A DNA stretch of 64,000 nucleotides from Roseateles aquatilis (GTDB lineage Bacteria > Pseudomonadota > Gammaproteobacteria > Burkholderiales > Burkholderiaceae_C): positions 48,284 to 112,283 of the forward strand of contig NZ_NIOF01000020.1 of NCBI RefSeq assembly GCF_002205645.1, in the 5' to 3' direction. The notes beneath the pieces are model-generated. The model searched no databases, was not told the origin of the DNA, and saw only the letters and a program-made list of their open reading frames with translations. Positions 47,122 to 56,102 of this stretch are shown piece by piece (the first letter of the stretch is position 1; each line of letters opens with the position of its first letter). Both the position numbers and the translations under genes were made by a program.

Positions 47122-48234
47122 ATGGGGCAGATCACAAAGCGCGGGGAGTACCAGTGGCGGGCCAAGGTCAGGCGCAAGGGCTTCCCGGAGCAGTCGCGCA
47201 CCTTCACCTACCGGGAGGACGCGGAGAAGTGGGTTCGCATGGTCGAGAGCGAACAGGAGACCACAGGCTTCATTGACAGGCGGGAAGCAGACAAAACCAC
47301 GCTTGCCGCAGTCCTTCAGCGCTATCGACGCGAGGTCACCCCCTCTAAAAAGTCGGCGGCCATCGAGTCCGTAAAGATCGATGTGCTCCTGCGCGACCAA
47401 GCGCTGGTCGGCCTGAAGATGACTGCCGTCACAAGCGCGGAGGTCGCCAAATGGCGAGACCGCCGACTCAAGGAGGTGACCGGGGGGACCGTCAACCGCG
47501 AAATCGACGTGCTCTCGACCGTATTCAACCATGCTCGGCGTGAGTGGGACATCCACGTCGAAAACCCGATCCGGTCCATCAAGCGTCCCGAAAAAGCGCG
47601 CGCGCGGGATCGCCGCTTTTCGTCTGAGGAAGAGTCCTACCTGCTGGCTGCGCTGACTGGTGGGGAGCGCCTCGTCGATGGAACGTTCAGCAAAGGAGCT
47701 CGCAACCCGTGGCTGTTGCCTCTTGTGAAGCTCGCCATTGAAACGGCCATGCGGAGGGGGGAGTTGCTTTCGCTGACTTGGGAAAATGTGGACCTGGAGC
47801 GCCAGACCGCTCACTTGCCCGACACCAAAAACGGCGACTCGCGAACGGTGCCCCTGTCTACACGGGCTGTGGCCATCCTCAAGGCGCTGCCAACACCAGA
47901 AGCCGACGAGGATGTTGAGGGAGAGGCAGAGGTTCAGCGCACAGGGGCCGTCTTCCCGACAACGGCGTTGGCACTGAGAAAGGGTTTTGCGCGGGCCATT
48001 GAGCGTGCTCAAGAGCAGTACCGTGCTGACTGCAAGCAGGCCAAGCGCCGGCCCATCCCGGGGTTCCTCGAGGATGTTCACTTTCATGACACGCGGCACG
48101 AGGCTGCGTCACGGCTGGCTGAGAAGCTCACGAACGTCCTGGAGCTCTCGGCGATGACTGGCCACCGAGACCTGCGCATGCTCAAGCGGTACTACCACCC
48201 CAGGGCCGAGGATCTCGCCAAGAAGCTCGGCTGA
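47122..48234 (+). CDS. int: Tyrosine recombinase (integrase) of element 2
   Basis: 370-residue phage-type integrase. The N-terminal arm-binding part (GEYQWRAKVRRKGFPEQSRT) and core-binding domain precede the catalytic domain, with Arg in ETAMRRGELLSLTW (about 211), HDTRHEA (about 322-328), His in TGHRDLR (about 347) and Tyr in LKRYYHPRAE (about 357). GGGAG 6 nt upstream supports the ATG. It differs in length and N-terminal domain from the integrase at 28618, so the two elements are not simple duplicates. Three TTGGGCCAT copies (47083-47110) precede it. Confidence 0.94.
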   Translation: MGQITKRGEYQWRAKVRRKGFPEQSRTFTYREDAEKWVRMVESEQETTGFIDRREADKTTLAAVLQRYRREVTPSKKSAAIESVKIDVLLRDQALVGLKMTAVTSAEVAKWRDRRLKEVTGGTVNREIDVLSTVFNHARREWDIHVENPIRSIKRPEKARARDRRFSSEEESYLLAALTGGERLVDGTFSKGARNPWLLPLVKLAIETAMRRGELLSLTWENVDLERQTAHLPDTKNGDSRTVPLSTRAVAILKALPTPEADEDVEGEAEVQRTGAVFPTTALALRKGFARAIERAQEQYRADCKQAKRRPIPGFLEDVHFHDTRHEAASRLAEKLTNVLELSAMTGHRDLRMLKRYYHPRAEDLAKKLG

Positions 48235-48272
48235 TGTGGACAAGCTCGTGGACAGCAAAGGTTGTCCACGTT

Positions 48273-48361
48273 AGATCGCCCCGGCAACGCTCGATAGATC
48301 GCCCCTGCTGTAACGCCGGTTCCTCGATAAATCGCCCCAGTCAGGGTCGATAGATCGCCCC
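48273..48361. repeat. Four copies of an A(G/A)ATCGCCCC motif
   Basis: AGATCGCCCC occurs at 48273-48282, 48296-48305 and 48352-48361, and AAATCGCCCC at 48329-48338. Three of the four are part of a longer TCGATA(G/A)ATCGCCCC. Start-to-start spacing is 23, 33 and 23. It may be the terminal repeat cluster of a lost IS21-like element or protein-binding iterons. Otherwise 48235-48419 holds no gene. Confidence 0.7.
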
Positions 48362-48419
48362 TGTTCTATACAGATAGGGGTTCTGATAGCTCTTCAGATA
48401 CTTTTACTGGTAGTTGGGC

Positions 48420-49456
48420 GTAAGCGCGCGGTGAAGTCATCTTGACTGCCGCATCGCCAGTCTCATGGCAAGTCAAGCGCTGGGTGACCAGCGGTGCGGC
48501 AGCAGCTCGGCGATCCTGCTGGCCGGTTGCGTAGGCAGGCGGTCCAGCACGTTGCGCAGGTAGGCGTAGGGGTCGTGGCCATTCAGCTTGGCCGAGTGGA
48601 GCAGGCTCATGACGGCCGCGGCGCGCTTGCCCGCACGCAGGCTCCCCGCGAACAGCCAATTGGATCTTCCGATCGCAATTGGACGGATCTGGTTCTCCAC
48701 CCAGTTGTTGTCCGCGGGCAGGCGTGCGTCATCGAGGTAGCGCACCAGCGCGGTCCATCGACCCAGGCTGTAATCGATCGCCTTGGCTGTGGCGGATCCT
48801 GGTGGCACCTTCTGTCGCTGGCCTGTTAGCCACATGTGCAACGCGTCGGCAATTGGCTTGGCCTTTTCCTGCCGAACTCGCCAGCGCTCTTCGGGGTCAT
48901 GGTGTGCGATCTCTCGCTCAACGTCGTAGAGCTTGCCGAACAGCGCCAATGCCTGCTCGCCCACCGGGCTCTTGTGATTGGCCCAGAGCTCATGGAACTT
49001 GCGCCGCGCGTGCGCCAGGCAGCCCGCCTCGGTCACGCCGCTGGCGAACAAGGCTTTGTAGCCCGAGTAATCGTCGCACACGAGCGTGCCGCGCCAAGCG
49101 CCCTCACCGGGGTGCCCGAGGAACTCGGCCGGGTGCCGGCCGGCGCGGCTTTCGGCGAAGTCGAACACCACCAACCTGTCCGCCTGCAGGCCGGTGCTGC
49201 AGTAAGTCCACAGGTAAGCCCGGTGCGTCTTGCCCGCGCCGGGATCGAGCATGGCCACCGGCGTTTCGTCGGCATGCAGCACGGGCTGCGTGAGCAGCTC
49301 GGCCTTCATGGCGTCAACCAGCGGCTGCAGCTGCACGCCGCAGGCGCCCACCCACTGCGCCAGGGTCGAGCGCGGGATTGCAAGGCCGGCGCGAGCAAAG
49401 ATTCCTTCCTGGCGGTACAGCGGCAGGTGATCGGCGTACTTGGCCACCAGCACCGG
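48420..49456 (-). mobile_element. Truncated IS66-family element
   Basis: The outer end GTAAGCGCGCGGTGAAG at 48420-48436 matches the usual IS66 terminal repeat. The element keeps only the 3' two-thirds of tnpC and breaks at about 49456, where an IS3-type remnant begins. Confidence 0.8.
48473..49456 (-). pseudogene. tnpC: IS66 transposase TnpC, 5'-truncated
   Basis: About 328 codons homologous to the C-terminal part of the intact TnpC at 56103 (shared KY/FxDHLPLYRQE, QPLVDA, LHADETPVAML, NNWVENQIRPIA). DDE residues are present, but the N-terminal zinc-ribbon and HTH parts are missing. The frame stays open into unrelated sequence for about 34 codons, so a hybrid product is possible but not expected to work. 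Confidence 0.85.
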
Positions 49457-49462
49457 CCTCAC

Positions 49463-49588
49463 AGTACCTTGGGGTACCTGCCGCCGGCGGTGTTCGCCGC
49501 GCAGTGGCGCCAGCGAGCTGGCGCCACTGCGCAACCAATCGAACCCATTACGATTCAACCCACGGACTCTGAACCGTCGCGTTGCTGA
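49463..49588 (+). pseudogene. IS3-family transposase, C-terminal remnant
   Basis: The plus-strand frame reads STLGYLPPAVFAAQWRQ before a stop, matching the usual C-terminus of IS3-group OrfB transposases (HSxLGYxxPxxF). Only about 40 codons remain, joined directly to the truncated IS66. Confidence 0.65.
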
Positions 49589-49821
49589 TCCTGGGGGCAG
49601 CGCAACCGCAACCGGCGACGAGCCGCTGGCGCAGTCTAGGTCCTATAAAAGAGCTGTCTCAGCAGGCTTGCGCTCGCACATGCCCACCGGTAATGATTTG
49701 TCTCGTGTAGCGGCCGGCCGACGCTGAGAAAATCGATCTCTTGCCGAGAGATTTCCAGCTGAAGAGGCAGGACATCCTGTTGTTTTCTCTCTACACTATT
49801 CAAGAGAGCCTGGAGCCATTC
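49589..49821. other. Non-coding gap before the efflux operon
   Basis: No convincing gene. The inverted repeat ATCTCT-TGCCG-AGAGAT (49736-49752) lies 70 nt upstream of the TolC-like start and could be an operator for the efflux operon. No regulator gene is adjacent. Confidence 0.4.
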
Positions 49822-51252
49822 ATGAAGTTCAGCTGCTATCCCGTGACCCTGTGCCTGCTGCTGGCAGCGGCGTTGCCGATTCGGGCGCAGACGACTGCCG
49901 CAGCTCAGGCCATGAGTTTTGAGCAGGCCAGGGCGGCGTTTCTGGAGCGTTCGGATCAACTGGCGGCCTCGGCCAAGGCCGTGGACAGCGCCCGCCTGCG
50001 CCGCGAGGGCATGCAGGGGCTAGGCGGCCCGTCGGTGGCCATCACCGGCATGGGCTACCGCTATTCGGCCAATGTCGACCTGGACCCCGACCCGGCGCGC
50101 CGCGCCCTGGGCAATGGCATCTCGCACCTGCCGCCGCAGCTGGGCGGCGCCGTGGGGCAGTTGCCCAGCCTGCCGGCCAATTACGACCTGCAGCGCAAGA
50201 GCAATGTGGCCTCGGCCAGCCTCTCGGCCGTGTGGCCCATCTACATGGGCGGTCTGGGCGATGCGGTGCGCGGCGAACTTGACGCCATGACCGATGAAGC
50301 GCTGGCCGATGCCGCCACCAGCGCCGACCAGCTCAACACCTTGCTGGTGCAGCGCTACTTCACGGCCCAGCTGGCCGAGCGCGCCGCGGCCCTGCGCCGC
50401 CGCGCGCTGGAGGGCGTGCGCGCCCACGACGACGCGGCCCAGCGCATGCTCAAGGCCGGCGTGATCGCCCAGGTCGAGCGGCTGCAGGCCAGCGCGGCCC
50501 TGGCCGATGCCCAGCAGCAGGCGCGCAAGGCCGACGACGATGCGCGCCTGGCACGCAGCGCCTTGCTGCGTACCGTGCACGTAGCAAGTGGGGTGGGCGG
50601 TGTGCGCCCCAGCTCCCCCTTGTTCGTCAGCAGCGAGGCCTTGCCGCCGCTGCAGCAGTTTCTGGACGCGGCTCAGAGCCACCACCCGGGCCTGAGCAAG
50701 GTGGCGGCCAAGCGCCGCCAGGCCGAGTCGCTGCACGATGCCAGCGAAGCGCTGCGCAAGCCGCAGGTGCTGGCCTTCGGCATGCGTGAAGTCAATACCT
50801 CGGGCAAGCCCAACTGGGTGGCCGGCGTGGCCGTGCGCTGGACGCTGTGGGACAGCATTGACCGCGACAAGCTCTCGGCCGCCGGCCAGCGCAAGGTGGA
50901 GCAGGCCGAACTCACCGACGCTCAGGTGCGCTCCGACATCGCGCTGCTGGTCGAGAAGAACTGGCTGGCCGTGGAGCAGTCGCGCACCCAGTATCTGTCC
51001 GGCCAGGCCCAGGAGGATCTGGCGCGCGAGCTGCTGCGCTTGCGCGCGGCCGGCCTCAAGGAGGGCACCAGCACGGCGCTGGAGCTGATCGACGCCCAGC
51101 TCAACCTGGCCAAGGTGCAGACCGAACGCGCCGCCGCCGCCAACCAGTATGTGCAGGCCCTGGCCGCCTTGCTTGAAAGCACGGGACAGACCGACGACTT
51201 CACCCGCTACATGGCCCGTGCCGATATCCAGATCAAAGCAGACGCTCCATGA
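49822..51252 (+). CDS. TolC-family outer-membrane efflux protein
   Basis: 476 residues with a signal peptide (cleavage near LPIRAQ/T) and two OEP domains of long helices (MSFEQARAAFLERSDQLAAS; VLAFGMREVNTSGKPNWVAG, AVRWTLWDS). TolC-type trimers form the outer-membrane duct of tripartite pumps. The start is set by GGAG 8 nt upstream; the upstream in-frame extension is not signal-like. It is the first gene of a four-gene operon. Confidence 0.88.
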   Translation: MKFSCYPVTLCLLLAAALPIRAQTTAAAQAMSFEQARAAFLERSDQLAASAKAVDSARLRREGMQGLGGPSVAITGMGYRYSANVDLDPDPARRALGNGISHLPPQLGGAVGQLPSLPANYDLQRKSNVASASLSAVWPIYMGGLGDAVRGELDAMTDEALADAATSADQLNTLLVQRYFTAQLAERAAALRRRALEGVRAHDDAAQRMLKAGVIAQVERLQASAALADAQQQARKADDDARLARSALLRTVHVASGVGGVRPSSPLFVSSEALPPLQQFLDAAQSHHPGLSKVAAKRRQAESLHDASEALRKPQVLAFGMREVNTSGKPNWVAGVAVRWTLWDSIDRDKLSAAGQRKVEQAELTDAQVRSDIALLVEKNWLAVEQSRTQYLSGQAQEDLARELLRLRAAGLKEGTSTALELIDAQLNLAKVQTERAAAANQYVQALAALLESTGQTDDFTRYMARADIQIKADAP

Positions 51253-52283
51253 ATACACCCGTACCGACCCCGTCACCCTCCAGCCCTGAAGTGCCGAAGC
51301 AGGCCAGGCGCCTGCCTGTGGCCGCGCTGATCGCCATGGCCGCCGTGCTGATCTTCATCATCTGGGGCTTCTGGCGCGCTGCCCAGCCTGCGGCCCCGTA
51401 TTTCCAGGGCCAGATGGAGGCGCGTGAGGCCGATATCGCGCCCAAGGTCACGGCCCGCATCTCCAAGGTGTATGTGAGCGAGGGTCAGATCATCCAGCCC
51501 GGCGACCTGCTGGTGGAAATGGACAGTCCCGAGGTGCAGGCCAAGCTGGCCCAGGCCCAGGCGGCCCGGGATGCGGCCCAGGCCGTGGCCGCCAAGGCCA
51601 GCAACGGTGCCCGGCCCGAGGAGGTGCAGATGGCCGGCCTGAGCTGGCAGCGCGCCCAGGCAGCGGCCGAGCTGGCCAGGACCTCGTACGACCGCGTGCA
51701 AAGCCTGTTTAATCAAGGGCTGGTTTCGGCCCAGAAGCGCGACGAGGCCCAGACCAACTGGCGCGCCTCGGATGCCCAGGCCCGGGCTGCCAAGGCACAG
51801 TACGACATGGCGGCCAGCGGTGCGCGCGCGGAGGACAGGACCGCCGCTGCCGCCCAGGTGCGCCAGGTCGATGGCGTGGTGGCCGAGGTCAAGGCCGCCG
51901 AAGCCGAGACCCAGCTGCGCAGCCCCGTGGGTGGCGAGGTGGCGAATGTGCTGGCCAAGCAGGGTGAACTGTCGCCCCAGGGCGTTTCGGTGGTCACCGT
52001 GGTGGACCTGAACGACCAATGGGTGGTGCTCAATGTGCGCGAGGACCAGCTGCAGCGCTTTGCGATGAAGAGCCGCTTCACGGGCCGGCTGCCGGCGCTG
52101 GACAACCGTGAGGCCGAGTTCGAGGTGTACTTCCTCGGCGTGCTGCCCGACTTCGCCACCTGGCGCACCACGCGCGGCAGCCAGGGCTTCGATGCGCGTA
52201 CCTTCGAAGTGCGGGCGCGGCCAGCCAAGCCTATCGAGGGCGTGCGCCCCGGCATGAGCGTCATTGTCGAGGGTGGTGCGTGA
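51249..52283 (+). CDS. HlyD/EmrA-family periplasmic adaptor
   Basis: 344 residues: one N-terminal transmembrane helix (LPVAALIAMAAVLIFIIWGF, about 20-40), a biotinyl-lipoyl-like domain (ARISKVYVSEGQIIQPGDLL), an alpha-hairpin, and the closing lipoyl half (LRSPVGGEVANVLAKQGELS). It links the inner-membrane pump to the TolC partner. ATGA overlap with the previous gene; the next gene overlaps by 4 nt (GTGA). Confidence 0.9.
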   Translation: MNTPVPTPSPSSPEVPKQARRLPVAALIAMAAVLIFIIWGFWRAAQPAAPYFQGQMEAREADIAPKVTARISKVYVSEGQIIQPGDLLVEMDSPEVQAKLAQAQAARDAAQAVAAKASNGARPEEVQMAGLSWQRAQAAAELARTSYDRVQSLFNQGLVSAQKRDEAQTNWRASDAQARAAKAQYDMAASGARAEDRTAAAAQVRQVDGVVAEVKAAEAETQLRSPVGGEVANVLAKQGELSPQGVSVVTVVDLNDQWVVLNVREDQLQRFAMKSRFTGRLPALDNREAEFEVYFLGVLPDFATWRTTRGSQGFDARTFEVRARPAKPIEGVRPGMSVIVEGGA

Positions 52284-53464
52284 GTCCCTTTGCCGCCAGC
52301 CTGCGCCGCGAATGGGGGCGGCTGCGGGCCAGCCCCTGGGACTGGGCCATGGTCAGCTGGCTGCCCATGCTGGCCCTGGGCCTGATGTGCTGGATTTTTT
52401 CGGCCGGCCAGCCTTACCGGCTGCCTATCGCCGTCTGGAACGAAGATCCTTCCTCGCTGTCTCGCCAGCTGGTGCGCATGCTGGCAGCCACACCGGGGCT
52501 GGAAGTGCGCCAGATCGTGCTCAACCGTGGCGAGGCCGCCGATGCGCTGCAGCGCATGGACGTCTATGGCGTGGTGCATATTCCGCCAGACCTGGCGCGT
52601 GACGTGAAGCATGGTGCGGGCGGCGCCATCACGCTGCTGCACAACGCACAACTGGCCACCGCATCGAGCCTGCTGCAGCGCGATGTGCGCCAGGTGGTGG
52701 GCACGCTGTCGGCCGGTGTTGAAATGCAGGCTGCGGCCAAGCGCGGCTCGCCCCACCAGGCGCTGCGCGTGCAAATGGAGCCCATCAAGACCCAGCTGGT
52801 GGCGCTGTTCAATGTCTCCACCAATTACGAGCAGTTCCTGGCCGCCACGCTGGTGCCCGCGCTGATCCATATCCTGGCCATGACGGCCGGTGCCTGGTCC
52901 GTGGGCCGCGAGCTGCGCGAGCACACCTTGGGTGAGTGGCTGAGCCCGGATGGACAGTCCGCGAGTCTGGCCAGAGTGGCGGCGGCCCTGTTGGGCAAGC
53001 TGCTGCTGCCGGCCGTGCTGCTCTGGGGCAGCGGCATGGCGGCTTTGCTGTATTTGGCGCAACTGCGTGGCTGGAGCGTGGCCGGCAGCATGGCATGGAT
53101 TGGCGTGGGGCTGGCGGCCCTGGTGGTGCTGAGCCTGGCGGCGGGGGCCGCGCTGGCGGGCGTCACGCTTTCGCTGCGCACGGCGCTATCGGGCACGGGC
53201 CTGCTGTCGGCCCCGGCCTTCGCATTCAGCGGCGTGGGCTTTCCGCTGCTGGCCATGACGGGCAGCGCGCGCGGCTGGGCCCTGGCCATGCCGTATACGC
53301 ATTACGCGCGGCTGCAGATGGAGCAGTGGCAGATGGGCGCGCCCGTGGCCCAGACCCTGCCCGTGGTCTGCGGACTGCTGCTGGCGGCGCTGGTACTGCT
53401 GGCGTTGGCCTCGGCCGGCCTGCTGCGCGGCCTGAGGCGGCCCGACAAATGGGGAGGGCGCTGA
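52280..53464 (+). CDS. ABC-2-type permease, first copy
   Basis: 394 residues, GTG start inside the adaptor stop codon. A membrane anchor (WLPMLALGLMCWIFSA) is followed by a periplasmic domain (about 45-190) and five C-terminal membrane segments, the ABC2_membrane_3 layout of YhhJ/YbhS/YbhR. Such permeases normally need an ABC ATPase, which is not in this operon. Confidence 0.88.
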   Translation: MSPFAASLRREWGRLRASPWDWAMVSWLPMLALGLMCWIFSAGQPYRLPIAVWNEDPSSLSRQLVRMLAATPGLEVRQIVLNRGEAADALQRMDVYGVVHIPPDLARDVKHGAGGAITLLHNAQLATASSLLQRDVRQVVGTLSAGVEMQAAAKRGSPHQALRVQMEPIKTQLVALFNVSTNYEQFLAATLVPALIHILAMTAGAWSVGRELREHTLGEWLSPDGQSASLARVAAALLGKLLLPAVLLWGSGMAALLYLAQLRGWSVAGSMAWIGVGLAALVVLSLAAGAALAGVTLSLRTALSGTGLLSAPAFAFSGVGFPLLAMTGSARGWALAMPYTHYARLQMEQWQMGAPVAQTLPVVCGLLLAALVLLALASAGLLRGLRRPDKWGGR

Positions 53465-53467
53465 GCC

Positions 53468-54655
53468 ATGGACGCCCAAACCGGTTTTCTGCGCCTGTGG
53501 CTGGACAGCCTGGTTGCGATGCTGCGCGACAAGGGTGCGGTCCTGCTGCTGCTGGGGGCGCCCGTGCTCTACGGCTTTTTCTACCCCTGGTTCTACAGTT
53601 CCGAAGTGGTGCAGCGCGTGCCCGTGGCCGTGGTCGTGCAGGACAACTCGGGCCTGGCCCGGCAGATGTTGCGCTTTGCCCAGGCCAGCCCGCGCATCCA
53701 TCCGCAGCTGGTCACGGCCGATGAAGGCGAAGCGCGCGCGGCCGTGCTGCGCGGCGAGGTCATGGGCTATGCGCTGCTGCCGCGCGATCTCAAGCGCGAT
53801 GTGCTGCGCCGCGCGAATGTGGTGATTCCGGTCTACGCCAATGGCGCCTATCCCTTGGTCAGCAAGCAGGTGCAATACGGTTTTGCCGAGGCTTTCGGCA
53901 CCGTCTCGGCCGGCGTGGAGATCAAGCGTCTGCAGGCCGGTGGGCAGAGCGCACCGCAGGCGGCCGTGAGCCGCTCGCCCGTGAACGCCCAGGCCGTGGC
54001 CCTGTTCAACCCCACCGAAGGCTATGGCAGCTTCGTGGTGGCGGCCGTGTCCGTGCTCATCCTGCAGCAGACGCTGCTGATGGGCAGCGCGCTGCTGGTC
54101 GGTACCTGGCGCGAGCAAGGTGCCGACCGCGTTGGCTCGCGCCAATGGCTGGCGCGGCTTTTGGCACTGTGCGTACCGGGCTGGCTGGCCGGGCTGTTCT
54201 ATTTCGGCTGGATCTTCATCTGGCAGGACTTTCCGCACGGCGGCAACCCCTGGGGCGCGCTGGCGCTGCTGGCCTGCTTTGTGCCGGCCGTCGTGGGCTG
54301 CGCCTGCCTGCTGGGCTGGTGGCTGGCCGATCGCGAGCGGGCCCTGCAAGTGGTGCTGTTTTCCTCGATTCCACTGGCGTTTCTGGGAGGCTTCACCTGG
54401 CCCGTCGAGGCCTTGCCCGAGCCGCTGCAGTGGCTGCGCTGGCTGTCGCCCAGTACGGCGGGCATAGAGGCCTCGCTGCGCTTCAATCAGCTGGGTGCGC
54501 CTTTGCAAGCTGGCCTGTCGCAACTGTCCTGGCTGGCCACCATGGCTCTGTTGACCTGGGCGGCCGTGCTCTGGCTGGGAGCGCAGCCGCAGCCTGCACC
54601 TTGGCCCGCTCGGCGGGGCGGAAGCACTCGGTCAGCAAGGCCGTGGCGCCGATAA
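53468..54655 (+). CDS. ABC-2-type permease, second copy (C-terminus altered)
   Basis: 395 residues, YhhJ-like. It has an N-terminal anchor (GAVLLLLGAPVLYGFFYPWF), a periplasmic domain (RVPVAVVVQDNSGLARQMLR) and C-terminal helices (GGFTWPVEALPEPLQWLRWL). The last about 20 residues (ARRGGSTRSARPWRR) are encoded by DNA that is antisense to a decayed MFS gene, so the original stop was probably lost at a rearrangement. Confidence 0.85.
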   Translation: MDAQTGFLRLWLDSLVAMLRDKGAVLLLLGAPVLYGFFYPWFYSSEVVQRVPVAVVVQDNSGLARQMLRFAQASPRIHPQLVTADEGEARAAVLRGEVMGYALLPRDLKRDVLRRANVVIPVYANGAYPLVSKQVQYGFAEAFGTVSAGVEIKRLQAGGQSAPQAAVSRSPVNAQAVALFNPTEGYGSFVVAAVSVLILQQTLLMGSALLVGTWREQGADRVGSRQWLARLLALCVPGWLAGLFYFGWIFIWQDFPHGGNPWGALALLACFVPAVVGCACLLGWWLADRERALQVVLFSSIPLAFLGGFTWPVEALPEPLQWLRWLSPSTAGIEASLRFNQLGAPLQAGLSQLSWLATMALLTWAAVLWLGAQPQPAPWPARRGGSTRSARPWRR

Positions 54656-55140
54656 AGCCGAAGTTCCAGCCCACGCCCAGCAAATCAGCGAGCCCCAGAA
54701 AGTGAAACAGCTCCAGACCCAGCAAGGCAAGCATGCTGGCCGTGGCAATCATCAGCATGCCCAGAGCCGCGATGGGGCGCTTGCCAAAAACGTGCAATCA
54801 GCTTGCCCGTGAAGAAACTGGGCACAAACATGGCCAGCACATGCCACTGTATGCCCATGGCCGCCTCGCCCACGCTGTGGCCGCATCCCACCATCGCCAT
54901 GGGGGCGGCCGTCATCAGAAAGCCATCAGCCCATAGCTGACCATGCCGGCCGCGCAGACCACGATGAACTGGGGGTGAGCGCGCGATTTCTGCCAGCGGG
55001 CGGGCATCGCAGCCACAGCGCTCTTGGCCTGCGGAGGTGGCAGACGCAGCCCCATGAGCAAGGGCAGGGCCAGCAGGGCTAGCGCCGCCTGGCTGTAGAA
55101 GCTGCCCGCAAACGGCGTGGCCGGCAGGGCATCGCGCGTC
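54605..55140 (-). pseudogene. MFS transporter remnant, frameshifted and truncated at both ends
   Basis: Minus-strand fragments in different frames read as consecutive parts of one MFS protein: GFLMTAAPMAMVGCGHSVGE / AAMGIQWHVLAMFVPSFFTG, then GKRPIAALGMLMIATASMLA and LLGVGWNFGFIGATALLTEC. The frame changes near 54790-54800 and again near 54935. The N-terminus is missing at the left flank of the 55-kb hypothetical gene, and the C-terminus is replaced by the permease gene. Confidence 0.8.
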
Positions 55141-55204
55141 CCAGATCACTACCTTCCGGATGCACTGTCGGCGCTGTACGCGCATCCTTGTGGCGGGAGC
55201 AAGC

Positions 55205-55447
55205 ATGGCTGCAGCGGTTCGCGCCCTCATCGTCGAAGCGCACCCCTTCTCACGCCTCGCCAAGCTTCGCGCTGAGGATGGCCAATCGTTGGTCCTGACT
55301 AGGCATGCTGCCGGGTTCGAGCGAATAAGCATGCGAGAGGGCTCCTGGCTCATCTGTGAGCTGGACTTGGAAAGGCATTCAGTCGTCGCAGTGCAGCACT
55401 GGCAGAATCCGCCAGAAGGTGGTAAGCGTCCTGCGAACCCACCTTGA
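55205..55447 (+). CDS. Small hypothetical protein
   Basis: 80 residues (MAAAVRALIVEAHPFSRLAK ... ERHSVVAVQHWQNPPEGG), not recognised. Its composition is plausible for a small soluble protein, but there is no strong ribosome site and it follows a decayed gene, so it may not be real. Confidence 0.35.
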   Translation: MAAAVRALIVEAHPFSRLAKLRAEDGQSLVLTRHAAGFERISMREGSWLICELDLERHSVVAVQHWQNPPEGGKRPANPP

Positions 55448-55539
55448 CAACTCGAACAGCTGCTGGGCAGCGGGAGCGGGATTTGACCCCCTCCCTTGCC
55501 CGATTGTCGGCGAGCGCAATCTACGTGATGCTTGCGCTC

Positions 55540-55908
55540 ATGAGACTCTCTTCGACCACCCCGATCCTGCGCATCTTCGACGAAGACAAGGCGCGGGAGT
55601 TCTACGTGCAGTTCCTTGGCTTCCAAGTCGACTGGGAGCACCGCTTTGAACCGGGACTTCCGCTCTATCTCCAGGTTTCCCGTGATGCCTGCGTGCTTCA
55701 TCTCTCCGAGCACCACGGCGACGCCTGTCCTGGCGCCGCGATGCGTATCGAGACAAGCGATATTGAAGCGCTCCATATGGAACTGGCCGGACGGCGCTAC
55801 GGCAATGCCCGTCCCGAGTTGGAGGAGACGCCCTGGGGTTCCAAGGACGTCACCGTGAAGGACCCGTTCGGCAACCGTCTGACGTTCACCGACGCTGTCA
55901 GCACCTGA
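55540..55908 (+). CDS. Glyoxalase/bleomycin-resistance-family protein
   Basis: 122 residues of the vicinal-oxygen-chelate fold: TPILRIFDEDKAREFYVQFL, then LYLQVSRDACVLHLSEHHGD and KDPFGNRLTF. The pattern is that of glyoxalase-superfamily proteins such as bleomycin-binding proteins. The substrate is unknown. An in-frame extension upstream is possible, but MRLSSTTPILRIFD fits the family start. Confidence 0.85.
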   Translation: MRLSSTTPILRIFDEDKAREFYVQFLGFQVDWEHRFEPGLPLYLQVSRDACVLHLSEHHGDACPGAAMRIETSDIEALHMELAGRRYGNARPELEETPWGSKDVTVKDPFGNRLTFTDAVST

Positions 55909-56102
55909 TGCAGAAGCCGCGGCCGCCTATGGCCGCTTCTAGCCTGAAGCGGCGGTTGCACTGCTGCGAGAGTGGCCCGTGTCCTGTGCGCCGGTGCGGT
56001 TCCGAGGCGCTGTAGTGCTACTCAAGCGGCTCGTTTCCAGCGATGCGGCAAGAGATCGTCGGGAACCGTCCGGTGAACCCGTCCTAACGACGGCGAGGCG
56101 GA

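Noticed and set aside
48273..48361. CRISPR array
   Set aside because: Repeats are only 10-16 bp, spacing is 23/33/23 with spacers too short, and there are no cas genes.
49741..49821. N-terminal extension of the TolC-like protein
   Set aside because: It would put 27 non-signal residues before a clear signal peptide; the ATG at 49822 has its own ribosome site.
54483..54797. Separate small minus-strand membrane protein gene
   Set aside because: It is one frame of a broken MFS gene that continues in other frames to the right; its C-terminal part is antisense to the permease gene.
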